Assembly: GCF_001645125.1 (NCBI RefSeq)
Contig: NZ_LXKA01000328.1
Location: forward strand, 1 to 64,000
Direction: 5' to 3'
DNA: 64,000 nucleotides
Origin: Paraburkholderia ginsengiterrae
Lineage (GTDB): Bacteria; Pseudomonadota; Gammaproteobacteria; Burkholderiales; Burkholderiaceae
Shown: piece by piece, positions 50,509 through 60,825 of the stretch
How the letters are laid out: each line of letters begins with the position of its first letter
Numbering within the stretch: position 1 is the stretch's first letter
Made by a program: the position numbers and the translations under genes
Notes under the pieces: generated by a model
The model's input: only the letters and a program-made list of their open reading frames with translations
Told to the model about the DNA's origin: nothing
The model's database searches: none

Positions 50509-51048
50509 CCGTGGGCGGGGGCGGATATCGTCTGATCTGTTCCGGTGCGCGAAGGCTGACGTCTGCACGGCGGCCAAGATGAGTGTCCGTGCCGAGGGGC
50601 CGTGTTCTGTCCAGGCCGCCGGACATACGCTCGTGGTTGACGACTCTGCCCGCACGGAGTGGTGTTGACAGCGCTTGAATGCGTCAGAGAGTTCTACGCT
50701 CCAAGGAGTGGCCATCAGAAAATTGATCGCTATTAGCCTGCGCGGCCAGCGTCTTTTATTTAGCAAAACTACACAATTGAATTATTGTTGAACCGTATGA
50801 TCCGCTGCGATCTCATCTGATCGCGCGGATGCCTCGACTACGATCCATGCCCGATCCTCACCGTTCGAATCGCAAGCGTCGAGTAGGTGGGAATCGTCCT
50901 GTCGGGAACCATGGCCTGCATATCGGCCTCCATTCCTTCCCTTGGGGCAGCAACGAGCAGTCTGGTACCGGCACTTGGGGAACACCCCTCACCCCGAAAT
51001 CCCGATTCCTGTACTATCTTGCAATTTCGCGTAAGACAAAAAGACAAA
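50509..51048. other. Long intergenic region without a supported gene
   Basis: With copy 2 of the MarR module, the gap from 50359 to 51048 is 690 bp. The part from 50509 has somewhat lower GC and no open frame with family-like sequence on either strand. It separates the catabolic modules from the acyltransferase gene and may mark a boundary. Confidence 0.55.
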
Positions 51049-52059
51049 ATGGGCCAAAATAAAAGATTGGAGGGGCTGCAAAGCCTCCGGGGGCTGGCTG
51101 CGCTGGCAGTGGTTTTTCAGCATGTGACGTTCTATTCGACGAACGCGAAAGGTCTCGACTACTTGCCGTATCTGAGGATCGACTTCGGCAGGTTAGGTGT
51201 TGGCTTATTTTTTGTCATCTCGGGATTCGTGATGGCAGGCTGTCTGTCTCAAGGCAGTCGCTTCCTTCTGAATCGCGTTGTCCGCATTTACCCGGGATTC
51301 TGGCTGGCCGTGCTCGTTTCCGGCGCGCTTTTGACAGGCCCAACTTTCGGATGGACCTTTGATCCGAAGTCGCTCTTGCTCATTCCGTCGCCGCTCAACA
51401 ATAGCTACCGGGTGCCCTACTGGACGCTAGTCTATGAGATGTCGTTCTACGTTGCCACTTATGCATTCATCGTGCTTAGAGCAAGTCGCTACACTATCGC
51501 AAAGTGCTGTATCGGGTGGCTTGTCGTTGTCATTGCAGTGACGAAATACAAGACGATTGCCCCTTTCGAACCGGGTTCATGGATCTTGCTAAGCCGGTGG
51601 AACGTCTACTTCATCCTCGGAATGCTGTTGGGGTTGTACTTCAAGGATGTTTCACGGATGCGATCGCCTGTGATTGCTGTCGGCGCCGCAGTTTTGTGGT
51701 GCATCGGTGATACCTTCGCCGGTGCCGCACCGCTTCCATCAGACCTGATGCTAGCCCTCGCGTTCTGCGGGGTCGTGCTGGTCGGCGTGCGGCACATAAG
51801 GATTACCGCGCTGGAGACGATAGGAAACGCCTCCTTCGGTATTTACCTCATTCATGTTCCGGTTGCTGTGTTAGCCATTCACCTGGTGACCAACGCCTTC
51901 CCTGGAATATCCTTGCACTCCCTATGGCTCGTTACGATGGTCGCCGCATTAACTGCATCTTTCGCGTTCGGCTTGATGGAGGCAAAGATTCATTCACAGG
52001 TGAAGAAAATCTTCGTCGCAAGGAGCCCATCGTCATTCGATCTGAAACTGCCGCGGTGA
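51049..52059 (+). CDS. Acyltransferase-3 family membrane protein (OafA/YrhL-like)
   Basis: A 336-residue integral membrane acyltransferase with about ten hydrophobic segments. The family signature is at the N-terminus: RLEGLQSLRGLAALAVVFQHV with its conserved His, then GVGLFFVISGFVMAG and RFLLNRVVRIYPGFWLAVLV. The C-terminal GNASFGIYLIHVPVAVLAIH is also typical. Such proteins O-acetylate or acylate polysaccharides or other surface glycans at the inner membrane. The start at 51049 is chosen because the conserved region begins there; the ribosome-binding site is weak. Its GC content looks lower than that of its neighbours and it stands alone, which may reflect horizontal transfer. Confidence 0.85.
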   Translation: MGQNKRLEGLQSLRGLAALAVVFQHVTFYSTNAKGLDYLPYLRIDFGRLGVGLFFVISGFVMAGCLSQGSRFLLNRVVRIYPGFWLAVLVSGALLTGPTFGWTFDPKSLLLIPSPLNNSYRVPYWTLVYEMSFYVATYAFIVLRASRYTIAKCCIGWLVVVIAVTKYKTIAPFEPGSWILLSRWNVYFILGMLLGLYFKDVSRMRSPVIAVGAAVLWCIGDTFAGAAPLPSDLMLALAFCGVVLVGVRHIRITALETIGNASFGIYLIHVPVAVLAIHLVTNAFPGISLHSLWLVTMVAALTASFAFGLMEAKIHSQVKKIFVARSPSSFDLKLPR

Positions 52060-52103
52060 CGCTCTAAGTTTTAGATGGACGTCTAATAGACTGCCTACAA
52101 AGC

Positions 52104-52121
52104 ACGGTACGAACGTACCGT
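52104..52121. repeat. Perfect inverted repeat after the acyltransferase gene
   Basis: ACGGTACG-AA-CGTACCGT, 8-bp arms with a 2-base loop, lying 45 bp past the acyltransferase stop. It could form part of a terminator or a protein-binding palindrome; there is no T-run. Confidence 0.45.
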
Positions 52122-52136
52122 CAGGCGGAAATTGAA

Positions 52137-52168
52137 AAAGCCGCAGCGCCTTTCGGCCCTGCGGCTTT
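52137..52168 (-). terminator. Rho-independent terminator of the tRNA-Pro transcript
   Basis: AAAGCCGCAG, 12-base loop, CTGCGGCTTT: a perfect 10-bp stem. On the minus strand it is followed by a short T-run and lies six bases past the tRNA CCA end. It may also serve the convergent acyltransferase gene. Confidence 0.75.
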
Positions 52169-52171
52169 AAT

Positions 52172-52250
<79 letters not shown>

Positions 52251-52335
52251 AACAGCATGAAATTATAACAGACGCTTTATTCGATGAGAACCGCCCGACG
52301 CCAAGAAAACTCACAAACGCGCCAGCGAGCCGGAA

Positions 52336-52749
52336 CTAGTGGCCCAGCAAGTCGATCACGCCGAGCAATTCCTTACGCAACTGCTCGACATCCACTGCAG
52401 CCGATGCAGTGGGCGAAGCCGGCGGCGGCGCGCCCTCGCGCTCCTCAACCATCTCATCCGGCGCATCGTGCGCGCCGCCGCCATGCGAATCGAGCCGGTT
52501 GCGCGCGCCGTTGATCGTGAAACCCTGCTCATACAGCAACTCGCGAATCCGCCGGATCAGCAGCACCTCATGGTGCTGGTAATACCGGCGATTGCCGCGC
52601 CGCTTGACCGGCCTTAACTGCGTGAACTCCTGCTCCCAGTACCGCAACACATGCGGCTTCACGCCGCATAGTTCGCTGACCTCACCAATCGTGAAGTAGC
52701 GCTTCGCCGGAATCGGAGGCAAGACGACTTTTTCGATCGTCGCTGTCAT
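52336..52749 (-). CDS. MerR-family transcriptional regulator
   Basis: A 137-residue MerR-type protein. The winged helix-turn-helix is KRYFTIGEVSELCGVKPHVLRYWEQEFTQLRPVKRRGNRRYYQHHEVLLIRRIRELLYEQGF at residues 16-78. A Pro/Ala/Glu-rich linker and a short helical tail follow. No effector-binding cysteines are seen. It is the conserved partner of ihfA upstream of tRNA-Pro in Burkholderia-type genomes. The 46-bp gap from ihfA suggests co-transcription. Its targets are unknown. Confidence 0.92.
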   Translation of the reverse strand: MTATIEKVVLPPIPAKRYFTIGEVSELCGVKPHVLRYWEQEFTQLRPVKRRGNRRYYQHHEVLLIRRIRELLYEQGFTINGARNRLDSHGGGAHDAPDEMVEEREGAPPPASPTASAAVDVEQLRKELLGVIDLLGH

Positions 52750-52795
52750 CGTCAGTTAACCGTCGTGGTGGGTTGCGCGGGAGCGCGCCAGTCGA

Positions 52796-53206
52796 TCAGC
52801 GCGCGAAGCTCGCTTCAGCGCCATTCTCGACCAGCGCTTTCAGCTTTTGACTTGCATGGAACGTCACAACGCGACGCGCGGCAATTGGAATCGCCTCGCC
52901 GGTTTTCGGGTTTCTGCCAGGACGCTGAGGCTTGTCGCGCAGCTGGAAATTGCCGAAGCCCGACAGCTTCACGCTGTCGCCGCTTTCCAGCGCGTCGCGG
53001 ATCACCTCGAAAAACGCTTCGACCATGTCTTTCGCTTCCCGCTTGTTGAGCCCGACATTGTCGAACAGCAACTCGGCAAGTTCCGCCTTGGTGAGCGTCG
53101 GCGTTTCAGTGGAAACGGCGGCGGGTGATGTCGGAATTTCGCGAATCATGGCGCTGCGTTGCGCCGTAAGAAGGGCTTCGAAATCACTCGAGTTCATTTC
53201 ATTCAT
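52796..53206 (-). CDS. ihfA: Integration host factor alpha subunit
   Basis: A 136-residue IHF alpha. The histone-like core begins at about residue 39 ([37 protein letters not shown]), followed by [18 protein letters not shown]. The DNA-intercalating arm [23 protein letters not shown] has the key Pro. The roughly 38-residue N-terminal extension ([16 protein letters not shown] onward) is usual in Burkholderia but absent in E. coli. The start at 53206 is chosen by family; 53227 is an in-frame alternative and neither has a strong site. It follows pheT by 69 bp, as in many proteobacteria, where translation and nucleoid genes share an operon. Confidence 0.95.
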   Translation of the reverse strand: MNEMNSSDFEALLTAQRSAMIREIPTSPAAVSTETPTLTKAELAELLFDNVGLNKREAKDMVEAFFEVIRDALESGDSVKLSGFGNFQLRDKPQRPGRNPKTGEAIPIAARRVVTFHASQKLKALVENGAEASFAR

Positions 53207-53275
53207 ATCTATCAAATGGCGCGCCAAGCAAAAAACAAAGGATGCGGAAACAGCCGTGCAATTGTTAAATGCGGG

Positions 53276-55711
53276 TTATCCGCGCAACCGTGCGCCATAT
53301 ACTCGAGCCAGACGTTCCACAAGAGTTTGAATAGCCAGATCGACCGTTTCATCCTGAAGGGTTCCGCCAGTATCTTGCAAGGTCACACGGAACGCAAGGC
53401 TTTTCTCATGAGCGCCCAGGCCACCGGAAGTGTTTGATTTTGGACGAAATTCATCGAAAAGCGCAACCTTCTGAACCGTCTTGCAGGCAGGCTCGGACTG
53501 CGCCTTCTGGAACTCGTCCAGCAGCGCCTGAACCTCGATTTTCTGATCGACGACGAGCGCAATATCGCGGCGCACCGGCGGGAATTTGGACACATCCGAC
53601 GGCGTGGGCAATACACGCTGCATTAATGCTTCCGCCTCGATTTCAAACAGAATCGGCGCATGCGGTAAATCATATTTCTGCATCCAGCGCGGATGCAATT
53701 CGCCAATCCAGCCCACCGCCCGGCCATTCAACTCGATGCGAGCGCTGCGTCCCGGATGCAACGCCGGGTGCTCCGCCTTCACGAATTGCGCCACCGCCGG
53801 CGCCAGCACGGCTTCCAGATCCGCCTTCACATCGAAGTAATCAACCGGACGCGCCGCCGCGCCCCACTGCTCTTCGAGCGCGGGACCGTAGGCGAGGCCG
53901 CCGATCATCTTCGGCTGCGCGAAGCCTTCGACCGCGAGCTCGCCCGCCTTGATCGACGGATCATTCAGGAACACGCGGCCGGCTTCGAACACGCGCACGC
54001 GATCCGCCGCACGGCGGTTCAGATTCGTGCGCAACACGCTAATCAGACTGCCGAACAGCGTGGTACGCATGACCGACAACTGACTCGCGATCGGATTCAG
54101 CAGACGTACTGGGTTATCGTTGCCGGCGAAGTCCTGCTCCCACTCGGCGTCGACGAAACTGAAGTTCACCGTCTCCGCGTAGTCGCGCGCGGCGAGCGCG
54201 TGACGAATCACATGGATCGAACGATGCGTTTCGTTCGTCGCACGCATTTCGCTCGTGGCGACAGGCGGACGCGCCGGAATCTTCTCGAAGCCGTAAATGC
54301 GCGCGACTTCTTCGATCAGGTCTTCCTCGATTTCGATATCGAAGCGGTACGACGGCGGCATCACCGAGAACGTATCTTCGCTACGCTCGAACGTGAGGCC
54401 GAGGCGCGTGAAAATCTGCGCGATCTCGTCCGCGCCGATCTTGATGCCGATGATGCGATTCGCGCGCGACACACGCATCTTCACGGGCTCGCGCTTCGGC
54501 ACGTTGACGATCTGATCGTCAACGGGACCGGCCTCGCCGCCGCAGATGTCGAGGATCAGTTGCGTGATGCGCTCGATATGCTCGACCGTGGTCGCGTAGT
54601 CGACGCCGCGCTCGAAGCGATGCCCTGCATCCGTCGCGAAGTTGTACTTGCGCGAACGGCCGCGAATGCTATCCGGCCACCAGAACGCGGCTTCGAGATA
54701 GATGTTGGTGGTGTCGAGCGTGACAGCGGTGCTGTCGCCGCCCATGATGCCCGCGAGACTTTCAATGTGCTGCTCGTCGGCGATCACGCCGACGGTTTCA
54801 TCCAGTTCGACCGTGTTGCCGTTGAGCAGCTTGAGCGATTCGCCCTTGCGGCCCCAGCGCACGTCCATGCCGCCGTGGATCTTGTCCAGATCGAACACAT
54901 GCGACGGACGGCCGAGTTCGAGCATCACGTAGTTCGAGATGTCGACGAGCGCGGAGATGCTGCGCTGGCCCGAACGCTCGAGACGCTGAACCATCCATTG
55001 CGGCGACTTGGCGCGCGCGTTCACGCCACGGATCACGCGGCCGGAGAATCGGCCGCACAGATCCGGCGCCGAGATTTTGACGGGCAACGTTTCGTTGAGC
55101 TTCACTTCGGCAGGCTTGATTTCGAGCGGGCGCAGCGGTGCGCCGGTGATCGCCGAGGTCTCGCGCGCCACGCCGAACACCGACAGGCAGTCCGCCTTGT
55201 TCGGCGTCAGCTTGATTTCGAAAACGGTGTCGTCGAGGTTGAGCGTTTCGCGGATGTCCTGGCCGATCGGCGTCGCCTCCGGCAGGATCATCAGGCCGCT
55301 GTGATCTTCCGAGAGCTTCAGTTCGCGGGCCGAGCACAGCATGCCTTGGCTTTCCACGCCGCGCAGCTTCGAGAGCTTGATCGCGAACGGCGCGCCGCCC
55401 TCTTCGGCCGGCGGCAGTTGCGCGCCCACCAGCGCGACCGGCACCTTGATGCCCGGCGCCACATTCGGCGCGCCGCACACGATGTTCAGCGTCGCGCCCG
55501 TGCCGGCGTCGACCTGACACACGTTGAGCTTGTCCGCGTCCGGGTGCTTGACGACTTCCAGCACCTGGCCGACGACGATCTTGGAGGTCGGCGGCGCGGC
55601 CGGCCGCAGGTCTTCGACTTCGAGACCCGCCATCGTCAACGCGTGCGACAGTTCGTCGGTCGTCAGTTGCGGATCGACAAAGGTTCTCAGCCAGGATTCC
55701 GGGAATTGCAT
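53276..55711 (-). CDS. pheT: Phenylalanine-tRNA ligase beta subunit
   Basis: An 811-residue PheRS beta subunit. Domains in order: tRNA-binding EMAP-like domain ([25 protein letters not shown] at about 45-70), the B3/B4 editing domain, two B5 domains, the catalytic-like core, and the C-terminal anticodon-binding FDX-ACB domain ([14 protein letters not shown] to the end). It forms the alpha2-beta2 enzyme with PheS, charges tRNA-Phe and edits mischarged Tyr. It begins [14 protein letters not shown], matching family starts. It follows pheS by 154 bp in the leftward translation operon. It is full length with no unusual residues. Confidence 0.97.
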   Translation of the reverse strand: MQFPESWLRTFVDPQLTTDELSHALTMAGLEVEDLRPAAPPTSKIVVGQVLEVVKHPDADKLNVCQVDAGTGATLNIVCGAPNVAPGIKVPVALVGAQLPPAEEGGAPFAIKLSKLRGVESQGMLCSARELKLSEDHSGLMILPEATPIGQDIRETLNLDDTVFEIKLTPNKADCLSVFGVARETSAITGAPLRPLEIKPAEVKLNETLPVKISAPDLCGRFSGRVIRGVNARAKSPQWMVQRLERSGQRSISALVDISNYVMLELGRPSHVFDLDKIHGGMDVRWGRKGESLKLLNGNTVELDETVGVIADEQHIESLAGIMGGDSTAVTLDTTNIYLEAAFWWPDSIRGRSRKYNFATDAGHRFERGVDYATTVEHIERITQLILDICGGEAGPVDDQIVNVPKREPVKMRVSRANRIIGIKIGADEIAQIFTRLGLTFERSEDTFSVMPPSYRFDIEIEEDLIEEVARIYGFEKIPARPPVATSEMRATNETHRSIHVIRHALAARDYAETVNFSFVDAEWEQDFAGNDNPVRLLNPIASQLSVMRTTLFGSLISVLRTNLNRRAADRVRVFEAGRVFLNDPSIKAGELAVEGFAQPKMIGGLAYGPALEEQWGAAARPVDYFDVKADLEAVLAPAVAQFVKAEHPALHPGRSARIELNGRAVGWIGELHPRWMQKYDLPHAPILFEIEAEALMQRVLPTPSDVSKFPPVRRDIALVVDQKIEVQALLDEFQKAQSEPACKTVQKVALFDEFRPKSNTSGGLGAHEKSLAFRVTLQDTGGTLQDETVDLAIQTLVERLARVYGARLRG

Positions 55712-55865
55712 GGTTCTGTGTACGTTCTGATCAGGTTAGGTCCACGTCCGGCAGATGCTTGATGTGACTCGATAATCGTGAGAATCAGCAGGCTCTGCCG
55801 GGGACGCTGCGGGCGGCACGCTGGGCATGCCGCGCTCTAGGCTTGTCGCGTTCGTACGCGCCGGC

Positions 55866-56879
55866 TCAGGCGAATTGACGCAGGAAACGCAGGTCGTTTT
55901 CGAAGAACAGACGCAGGTCCTGCACGCCGTAACGCAACATGGTGAGCCGTTCGAGGCCGCTGCCGAAAGCAAAGCCGATATAGCGCTCCGGGTCGAGGCC
56001 CATGTTGCGGATCACCGTGGGGTGAACCTGGCCAGAGCCCGAAATCTCGAGCCACTTGCCGGCGTTCTTGCCCGTTTCGAACTGCATGTCGATCTCTGCC
56101 GACGGTTCGGTGAACGGAAAATACGACGGACGGAAGCGCACGAGAATGTCGTCGCGCTCGAAGAATTTCTTCAGGAAGTCGGTATAGACGCCCTTCAGGT
56201 CTGCGAAGCTGATGTTCTCGTCGATCCACAGGCCTTCGACCTGGTTGAACATCGGCGAATGCGTTGCGTCGCTGTCCACACGGTACGTGCGGCCCGGCAC
56301 GATCACCTTGATAGGCGGCGTGTTGGTGCGCGCGTAGCGCACCTGCATCGGGCTGGTATGCGTGCGCAGCAGCAACTGGCGGCCGTCGGCGTCTTTGCCG
56401 TCGACGTAGAAGGTGTCCTGCATGGAACGCGCCGGATGATTTTCCGGGCTGTTCAGCGAGGTGAAGTTGTACCAGTCGGTTTCGATTTCGGGGCCGTCGG
56501 CCACGTCGAATCCGATCGTACGGAAAATCTGTTCGACGCGCTCCCAAGTGCGCATCACCGGGTGCAGACTGCCGGCACCGGTGCCGCGGCCGGGCAGCGT
56601 GACGTCGATGGCTTCAGCGGCGAGGCGCTGGTTCAGCAACGCGTCGGCCAGCGCCTGACGGCGGGCCGTCAATGCGGCTTCCACTTGCTGCTTGACGAGG
56701 TTGATCCGCGCGCCTTCGGTTTTGCGCGTCTCGGGATCGAGCTTGCCAAGGCCCTTCAATAGCTCGGTCAGCGCACCCGATTTACCAAGAAAGCGGGCTT
56801 TCTCGTTCTCGAGGGTGGTGACGTCGGAGGCTTCTGCGAAGGCTTTTTGCGCGTCGGCGACAATCTGGTCCAGATCCAT
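55866..56879 (-). CDS. pheS: Phenylalanine-tRNA ligase alpha subunit
   Basis: A 337-residue PheRS alpha subunit. The N-terminal coiled-coil arm ([17 protein letters not shown] and [18 protein letters not shown]) precedes the class II core. Motif 2 is visible in [17 protein letters not shown] and motif 3 in [18 protein letters not shown] near the C-terminus. It activates phenylalanine. The ATG at 56879 is chosen from the family start. A strong hairpin with T-run lies between rplT and this gene (56935-56966), a position where enteric bacteria use attenuation. A leader peptide rich in Phe codons is not evident here. Confidence 0.96.
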   Translation of the reverse strand: MDLDQIVADAQKAFAEASDVTTLENEKARFLGKSGALTELLKGLGKLDPETRKTEGARINLVKQQVEAALTARRQALADALLNQRLAAEAIDVTLPGRGTGAGSLHPVMRTWERVEQIFRTIGFDVADGPEIETDWYNFTSLNSPENHPARSMQDTFYVDGKDADGRQLLLRTHTSPMQVRYARTNTPPIKVIVPGRTYRVDSDATHSPMFNQVEGLWIDENISFADLKGVYTDFLKKFFERDDILVRFRPSYFPFTEPSAEIDMQFETGKNAGKWLEISGSGQVHPTVIRNMGLDPERYIGFAFGSGLERLTMLRYGVQDLRLFFENDLRFLRQFA

Positions 56880-56934
56880 TGATCCCATCATTTCAACGTC
56901 AGTGTTCAAGCGATACAAAACTGGTTCTACCAAC

Positions 56935-56966
56935 AAAAACGGGGCTCGGTGAGGAGCCCCGTTTTT
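56935..56966. terminator. Intrinsic terminator or attenuator between rplT and pheS
   Basis: AAAAACGGGGCTC, 6-base loop, GAGCCCCGTTTTT: a perfect 13-bp stem with T-run on either strand. It separates rplT from pheS, so pheST expression needs read-through, anti-termination or a promoter beyond it. Confidence 0.8.
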
Positions 56967-57037
56967 GCTGCAGCGTCACCGAGACTACCGGATGTTCGCT
57001 GCAACGAACCACGCAGTTTTAATTGCCAAAAGCGCAA

Positions 57038-57397
57038 TCAGGCTGCAACGGCGGCTTTCACCTGCTGAACGATCGCAGCAAAAGCAGCCTTGTCGAACAC
57101 AGCCATGTCGGCCAGCACCTTGCGGTCCAGTTCGATCGAAGCCTTCTTCAGGCCGTTGATGAACACGCTGTACGTCATGTCGTGCTGACGCACCGCCGCG
57201 TTGATACGCGTGATCCACAATGCGCGGAACACACGCTTCTTGTTGCGGCGATCGCGGTAGGCGTACTGGCCTGCGCGCATGACCGCCTGCTTGGCGATGC
57301 GATAGACGTTATTGCGACGGCCGCGGTAACCCTTGGCCAGCTTGATGATCTTCTTGTGACGGGCCCGTGCGGTAACCCCACGTTTTACTCGAGGCAT
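57038..57397 (-). CDS. rplT: 50S ribosomal protein L20
   Basis: A 119-residue L20. [55 protein letters not shown] is the conserved basic N-terminal half that binds 23S rRNA; the C-terminal part [15 protein letters not shown] completes it. L20 is needed early in large-subunit assembly and in enterics represses the rpmI-rplT message. It follows rpmI by 29 bp in the order infC-rpmI-rplT found in most bacteria. Full length. Confidence 0.98.
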
Positions 57398-57426
57398 GTC
57401 TTGCTCCTATGAGTGTCGGTTAAGGG

Positions 57427-57624
57427 TTAAGCGAACGGCAGCATTGCGCGTACGGAGTTCATATCTGCATCATGAACTGCCGTCGAACCGCGCAAATGGC
57501 GTTTGTTCTTGGTGGTCTTCTTGGTAAGAATGTGGCGCTTGAAGGCTTGACCGCGCTTGACGGTACCGCCCGGACGCACCACGAAGCGCTTTGCAGCACT
57601 CTTCTTGGTCTTCATCTTCGGCAT
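57427..57624 (-). CDS. rpmI: 50S ribosomal protein L35
   Basis: A 65-residue L35: [20 protein letters not shown], then [25 protein letters not shown], ending VRAMLPFA. This is the complete family sequence with its internal basic tracts. It lies between infC and rplT. The 248-bp stretch 57625-57872 to infC carries no gene that I can support. A longer in-frame start upstream is rejected because the family begins at MPKMKTKK. Confidence 0.98.
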   Translation of the reverse strand: MPKMKTKKSAAKRFVVRPGGTVKRGQAFKRHILTKKTTKNKRHLRGSTAVHDADMNSVRAMLPFA

Positions 57625-57872
57625 GACAACTCCATTATTAGATGGATATGGGTGTGCGGTCGGCCAGATAGCCACAACCCGCCCTTCGAAACCCATTCCA
57701 CTTGGTATGCAGACCGCCGATACCGCCGGCGGCCGCTTTTCAGGAAACGGCGTGCATTGTTATCGCCGCCGCTCCGAAACCTGCCGATACCGCACCGGAC
57801 ACCCGGTGCCGCATCGTTCCAACTTTTCACAACCGGGGCACGCACCACATGGCGCGCGGCCACTCCAGCCGC

Positions 57873-58397
57873 TTACTTCTTTTTCTTCGGCGCGAGCACC
57901 ATGATCATCTGGCGCCCTTCCATTTTCGGCATCTGCTCGACCTGACCGACTTCGTCGAGGTCCGTGCGCAGGCGCTCGAGCATGCGCATACCGATTTCCT
58001 GGTGGGCCATTTCGCGGCCACGGAAACGCAACGTGATTTTCGTCTTGTCGCCGTCGTCGAGGAAGCGGATGAGGTTACGCAGCTTGACGTTGTAATCACC
58101 GTCGTCGGTACCCGGGCGGAATTTGACTTCCTTGACCTGGACGACCTTCTGCTTGAGCTTGGCCTCGTGCTGCTTCTTCGCTTCCGAGTACTTGAACTTG
58201 CCGTAGTCCATCAAACGGCAAACCGGCGGGACCGCCTGCGGAGCGATTTCAACGAGATCCACGTCCTGCTGTTCCGACATGCGGAACGCATCAGCGAGTT
58301 TCACGATGCCGAGCGGTTCGTTCTCGACCCCGACCAGACGCACCTCGGGTGCCGTAATTTCACCGTTGATGCGGTGCGCAGACTTATCAGTAGCGAT
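57873..58397 (-). CDS. infC: Translation initiation factor IF-3, rare ATC start codon
   Basis: A 174-residue IF-3. From the ATC at 58397 the protein reads [22 protein letters not shown], the usual family N-terminus, preceded by GAGGAAACG. No ATG, GTG or TTG gives a full-length product; the first GTG (58343) would remove 18 conserved residues. A non-AUG/GUG/UUG start is a known feature of infC, letting IF-3 limit its own synthesis because it rejects such codons. The N-domain ([17 protein letters not shown]), linker ([11 protein letters not shown]) and C-domain ([26 protein letters not shown]) are all present. It follows thrS by 49 bp. Confidence 0.96.
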   Translation of the reverse strand: MATDKSAHRINGEITAPEVRLVGVENEPLGIVKLADAFRMSEQQDVDLVEIAPQAVPPVCRLMDYGKFKYSEAKKQHEAKLKQKVVQVKEVKFRPGTDDGDYNVKLRNLIRFLDDGDKTKITLRFRGREMAHQEIGMRMLERLRTDLDEVGQVEQMPKMEGRQMIMVLAPKKKK

Positions 58398-58446
58398 GTT
58401 ACGTTTCCTCTAAAAATTAAAAAAACGAGCCGGGCTGCCAGGTGGC

Positions 58447-60354
58447 TCAGTTGAACGACTGCACGTCCTGACGCAGACGCTCAATGAAGGTATCGACAGG
58501 CATCACGCCAAGGTCGACACCGCCACGGGCACGCACGGCTACCGTTTGGGCTTCACGCTCTTTATCGCCGACCACAAGCAGATACGGCACCTTTTCAAGC
58601 GTGTGCTCGCGTATTTTATAGCTAATCTTCTCGTTGCGCAAATCGGCCTCTACTCTAACCCCTTGTTTTTGCAACGATTGGGCCAGAGACTGGGCATATT
58701 CGGCCTGACTTTCCGCGATATTCATCACGACAACCTGCATCGGCGCGAGCCAGGACGGCATTGCACCAGCATGGTGCTCGATCAGAATGCCGAGGAAACG
58801 CTCCATTGATCCGACGATTGCCCGGTGCAGCATGATCGGACGGCGGCGGCTGTTGTCTTCGGCGACGTATTCGGCGCCAAGGCGCTCCGGCAGCACCATA
58901 TCGAGCTGCAACGTGCCGCATTGCCACGAGCGGCCGAGCGCGTCCTTGATGTGATATTCGACCTTCGGGCCGTAAAACGCGCCCTCGCCCGGCAGTTCTT
59001 CCCAACTCACGCCGCAGGCCGTCAGCGCCTCGCGCAGCCCCTGCTCCGCCCGGTCCCACGTCTCATCCGTGCCGGCGCGCGCGTCCGGGCGCAGCGACAG
59101 CTTGATTTCGACATTATCGAAGCCGAAATCCTTGTAGACGCTCATCGCCAGCGTGTTGAACGCGATCGATTCGCTGATGAACTGGTCTTCGGTACAGAAA
59201 ATATGCGCGTCGTCCTGCACGAAACCGCGTACGCGCATCAGGCCATGCAGCGCGCCCGACGATTCATTGCGGTGGCACGAGCCAAATTCAGCGTAACGCA
59301 GCGGCAGATCACGATACGAGCGCAAACCGTGATTGAACACCTGCACGTGACCCGGGCAGTTCATCGGCTTGATCGCGTAGTCGCGCTTTTCCGATTCCGT
59401 CGTGAACATGTTTTCACGATAGTTCTGCCAGTGGCCCGACGCTTCCCACAGCGAGCGGTCCATGATCATCGGCGTCTTGATTTCGAGGTAGCCGGCGTCG
59501 TTCACACGGCGGCGCATGTATTGTTCGACCTGCTGCCACAGCGTCCAGCCACGCGGATGCCAGAACACCATGCCCGGCGACTCGTCCTGCATGTGGAACA
59601 GGTCGAGTTGCTTGCCGAGCTTGCGGTGGTCGCGCTTCTCCGCCTCTTCGAGCATGTGCAGATACGCTTCCTGGTCTTCCTTTTTCGTCCAGGCGGTACC
59701 GTAGATGCGCTGCAACTGTTCGTTCTTCGAATCGCCGCGCCAATAAGCGCCCGCGACCTTCATCAGCTTGAAGACTTTCAGCTTGCCGGTGGACGGCACG
59801 TGCGGGCCGCGGCACAGATCCGTGAAGCCGCCGTGCGAATACAGCTTGATTTCGTCGCTAGCGGGAATCGATTCAATGATTTCGGCCTTGTACTTTTCGC
59901 CGATGCTCTTGAAGTAGTCCACCGCTTCGTCGCGCGACACCACGCGGCGCGAAACCGGCTCGTCTTTTTTCACGAGCTCCTGCATACGCTTTTCGATCTT
60001 CTCGAGATCTTCCGGCGTGAAGGGACGGTTGTACGCGAAGTCGTAGTAAAAGCCGCTGTCGATCACCGGGCCGATCGTGACTTGCGCTTCCGGATACAGA
60101 TCCTTCACCGCGTAAGCCAGCAAGTGCGCCGTGGAGTGACGGATGATATCGAGACCGTCTGCGTCTTTCTCCGTGACGATAGCCAGCGCGACGTCGCGAT
60201 CGATCAACGCGGACGTGTCGACCAACTCGCCGTCGATCTTGCCGCCGAGCGCGGCCTTCGCAAGGCCCGGGCCGATCGAGGCGGCCACTTCGGCGACGGT
60301 CACCGGATGCTCGTACTGTCGAACAGAACCGTCAGGCAGACGTATCGAAACCAT
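58447..60354 (-). CDS. thrS: Threonine-tRNA ligase
   Basis: A 635-residue ThrRS. Domains in order: TGS ([20 protein letters not shown]), editing domain with its HxxxH ([17 protein letters not shown]), then the class II core with zinc ligands. The Cys ligand lies in [14 protein letters not shown] and His ligands lie further on. Motif 2 is [12 protein letters not shown], motif 3 is [15 protein letters not shown], and an anticodon-binding domain ends the protein. It charges tRNA-Thr and clears Ser-tRNA-Thr. The ATG at 60354 is chosen for GGAGAAC and the family start. It heads the leftward translation operon with infC. A strong terminator lies between tRNA-Val and thrS. Confidence 0.97.
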   Translation of the reverse strand: MVSIRLPDGSVRQYEHPVTVAEVAASIGPGLAKAALGGKIDGELVDTSALIDRDVALAIVTEKDADGLDIIRHSTAHLLAYAVKDLYPEAQVTIGPVIDSGFYYDFAYNRPFTPEDLEKIEKRMQELVKKDEPVSRRVVSRDEAVDYFKSIGEKYKAEIIESIPASDEIKLYSHGGFTDLCRGPHVPSTGKLKVFKLMKVAGAYWRGDSKNEQLQRIYGTAWTKKEDQEAYLHMLEEAEKRDHRKLGKQLDLFHMQDESPGMVFWHPRGWTLWQQVEQYMRRRVNDAGYLEIKTPMIMDRSLWEASGHWQNYRENMFTTESEKRDYAIKPMNCPGHVQVFNHGLRSYRDLPLRYAEFGSCHRNESSGALHGLMRVRGFVQDDAHIFCTEDQFISESIAFNTLAMSVYKDFGFDNVEIKLSLRPDARAGTDETWDRAEQGLREALTACGVSWEELPGEGAFYGPKVEYHIKDALGRSWQCGTLQLDMVLPERLGAEYVAEDNSRRRPIMLHRAIVGSMERFLGILIEHHAGAMPSWLAPMQVVVMNIAESQAEYAQSLAQSLQKQGVRVEADLRNEKISYKIREHTLEKVPYLLVVGDKEREAQTVAVRARGGVDLGVMPVDTFIERLRQDVQSFN

Positions 60355-60407
60355 TGTGTTCTCCGTGGTGCCGACCGGCGGCGGCACATGCAACAAGGTC
60401 ATAAAAC

Positions 60408-60445
60408 CAAAAAAAAATGCGGCCCCGCTTTCGAGGGGCCGCATT
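60408..60445 (-). terminator. Intrinsic terminator between tRNA-Val and thrS
   Basis: On the minus strand AATGCGGCCCC, 8-base loop, GGGGCCGCATT is followed by about ten T residues (60417-60408). It ends the tRNA-Val transcript, or forms part of the thrS leader; the thrS start is 54 bp downstream. Confidence 0.85.
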
Positions 60446-60606
60446 CACATTTCCTGCAAACTACATTGGCGAAAGTGGTCCTCGACTAGCGTCGCTCCGA
60501 AGTAGTTTCGGTCAACGTTCGCGGTGTCATAACCGTATTCGCCTTTTGCGCCAAAGGCGCTTACTGCAGCTTGCGAAACCCCGGCAAGCCGGAATTTCAT
60601 TTTCGT

Positions 60607-60683
60607 TGGTAGGCTCGATTGGACTCGAACCAACGACCCCCACCATGTCAAGGTGGTGCTCTAACCAGCTGAGCTACGAGCCT
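60607..60683 (-). tRNA. tRNA-Val(GAC)
   Basis: The minus strand gives acceptor AGGCTCG/CGAGCCT, anticodon stem-loop CCACC-TTGACAT-GGTGG with anticodon GAC, T arm GGTTCGAGTCC, discriminator A and an encoded CCA (60609-60607). The fold is complete. It lies between relA and thrS, followed by the terminator at 60408-60445. Confidence 0.96.
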
Positions 60684-60825
60684 GAAGAAACGAGATTATA
60701 TGGAGCCCTACACCGCTTGGCAAGTACTTTTATGCACCGACTTTAAATTTCGTCCCACACGCTCGCGCACGCATGATGACTACACTCCGAACAAGCGAAC
60801 TGCTGCGCACCGCGTAGCGAGCAGA

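Noticed and set aside
50497-50766. 89-codon minus-strand open frame in the long gap after the MarR module
   Set aside because: Composition is not protein-like and it overlaps the end of the conserved control module.
53693-55762. Plus-strand open frame of 689 codons opposite pheT
   Set aside because: Arg/His/Asp-rich sequence typical of an antisense shadow of a high-GC gene; pheT on the other strand is unambiguous.
58825-60489. Plus-strand open frame of 554 codons opposite thrS
   Set aside because: Antisense shadow; thrS is complete and certain.
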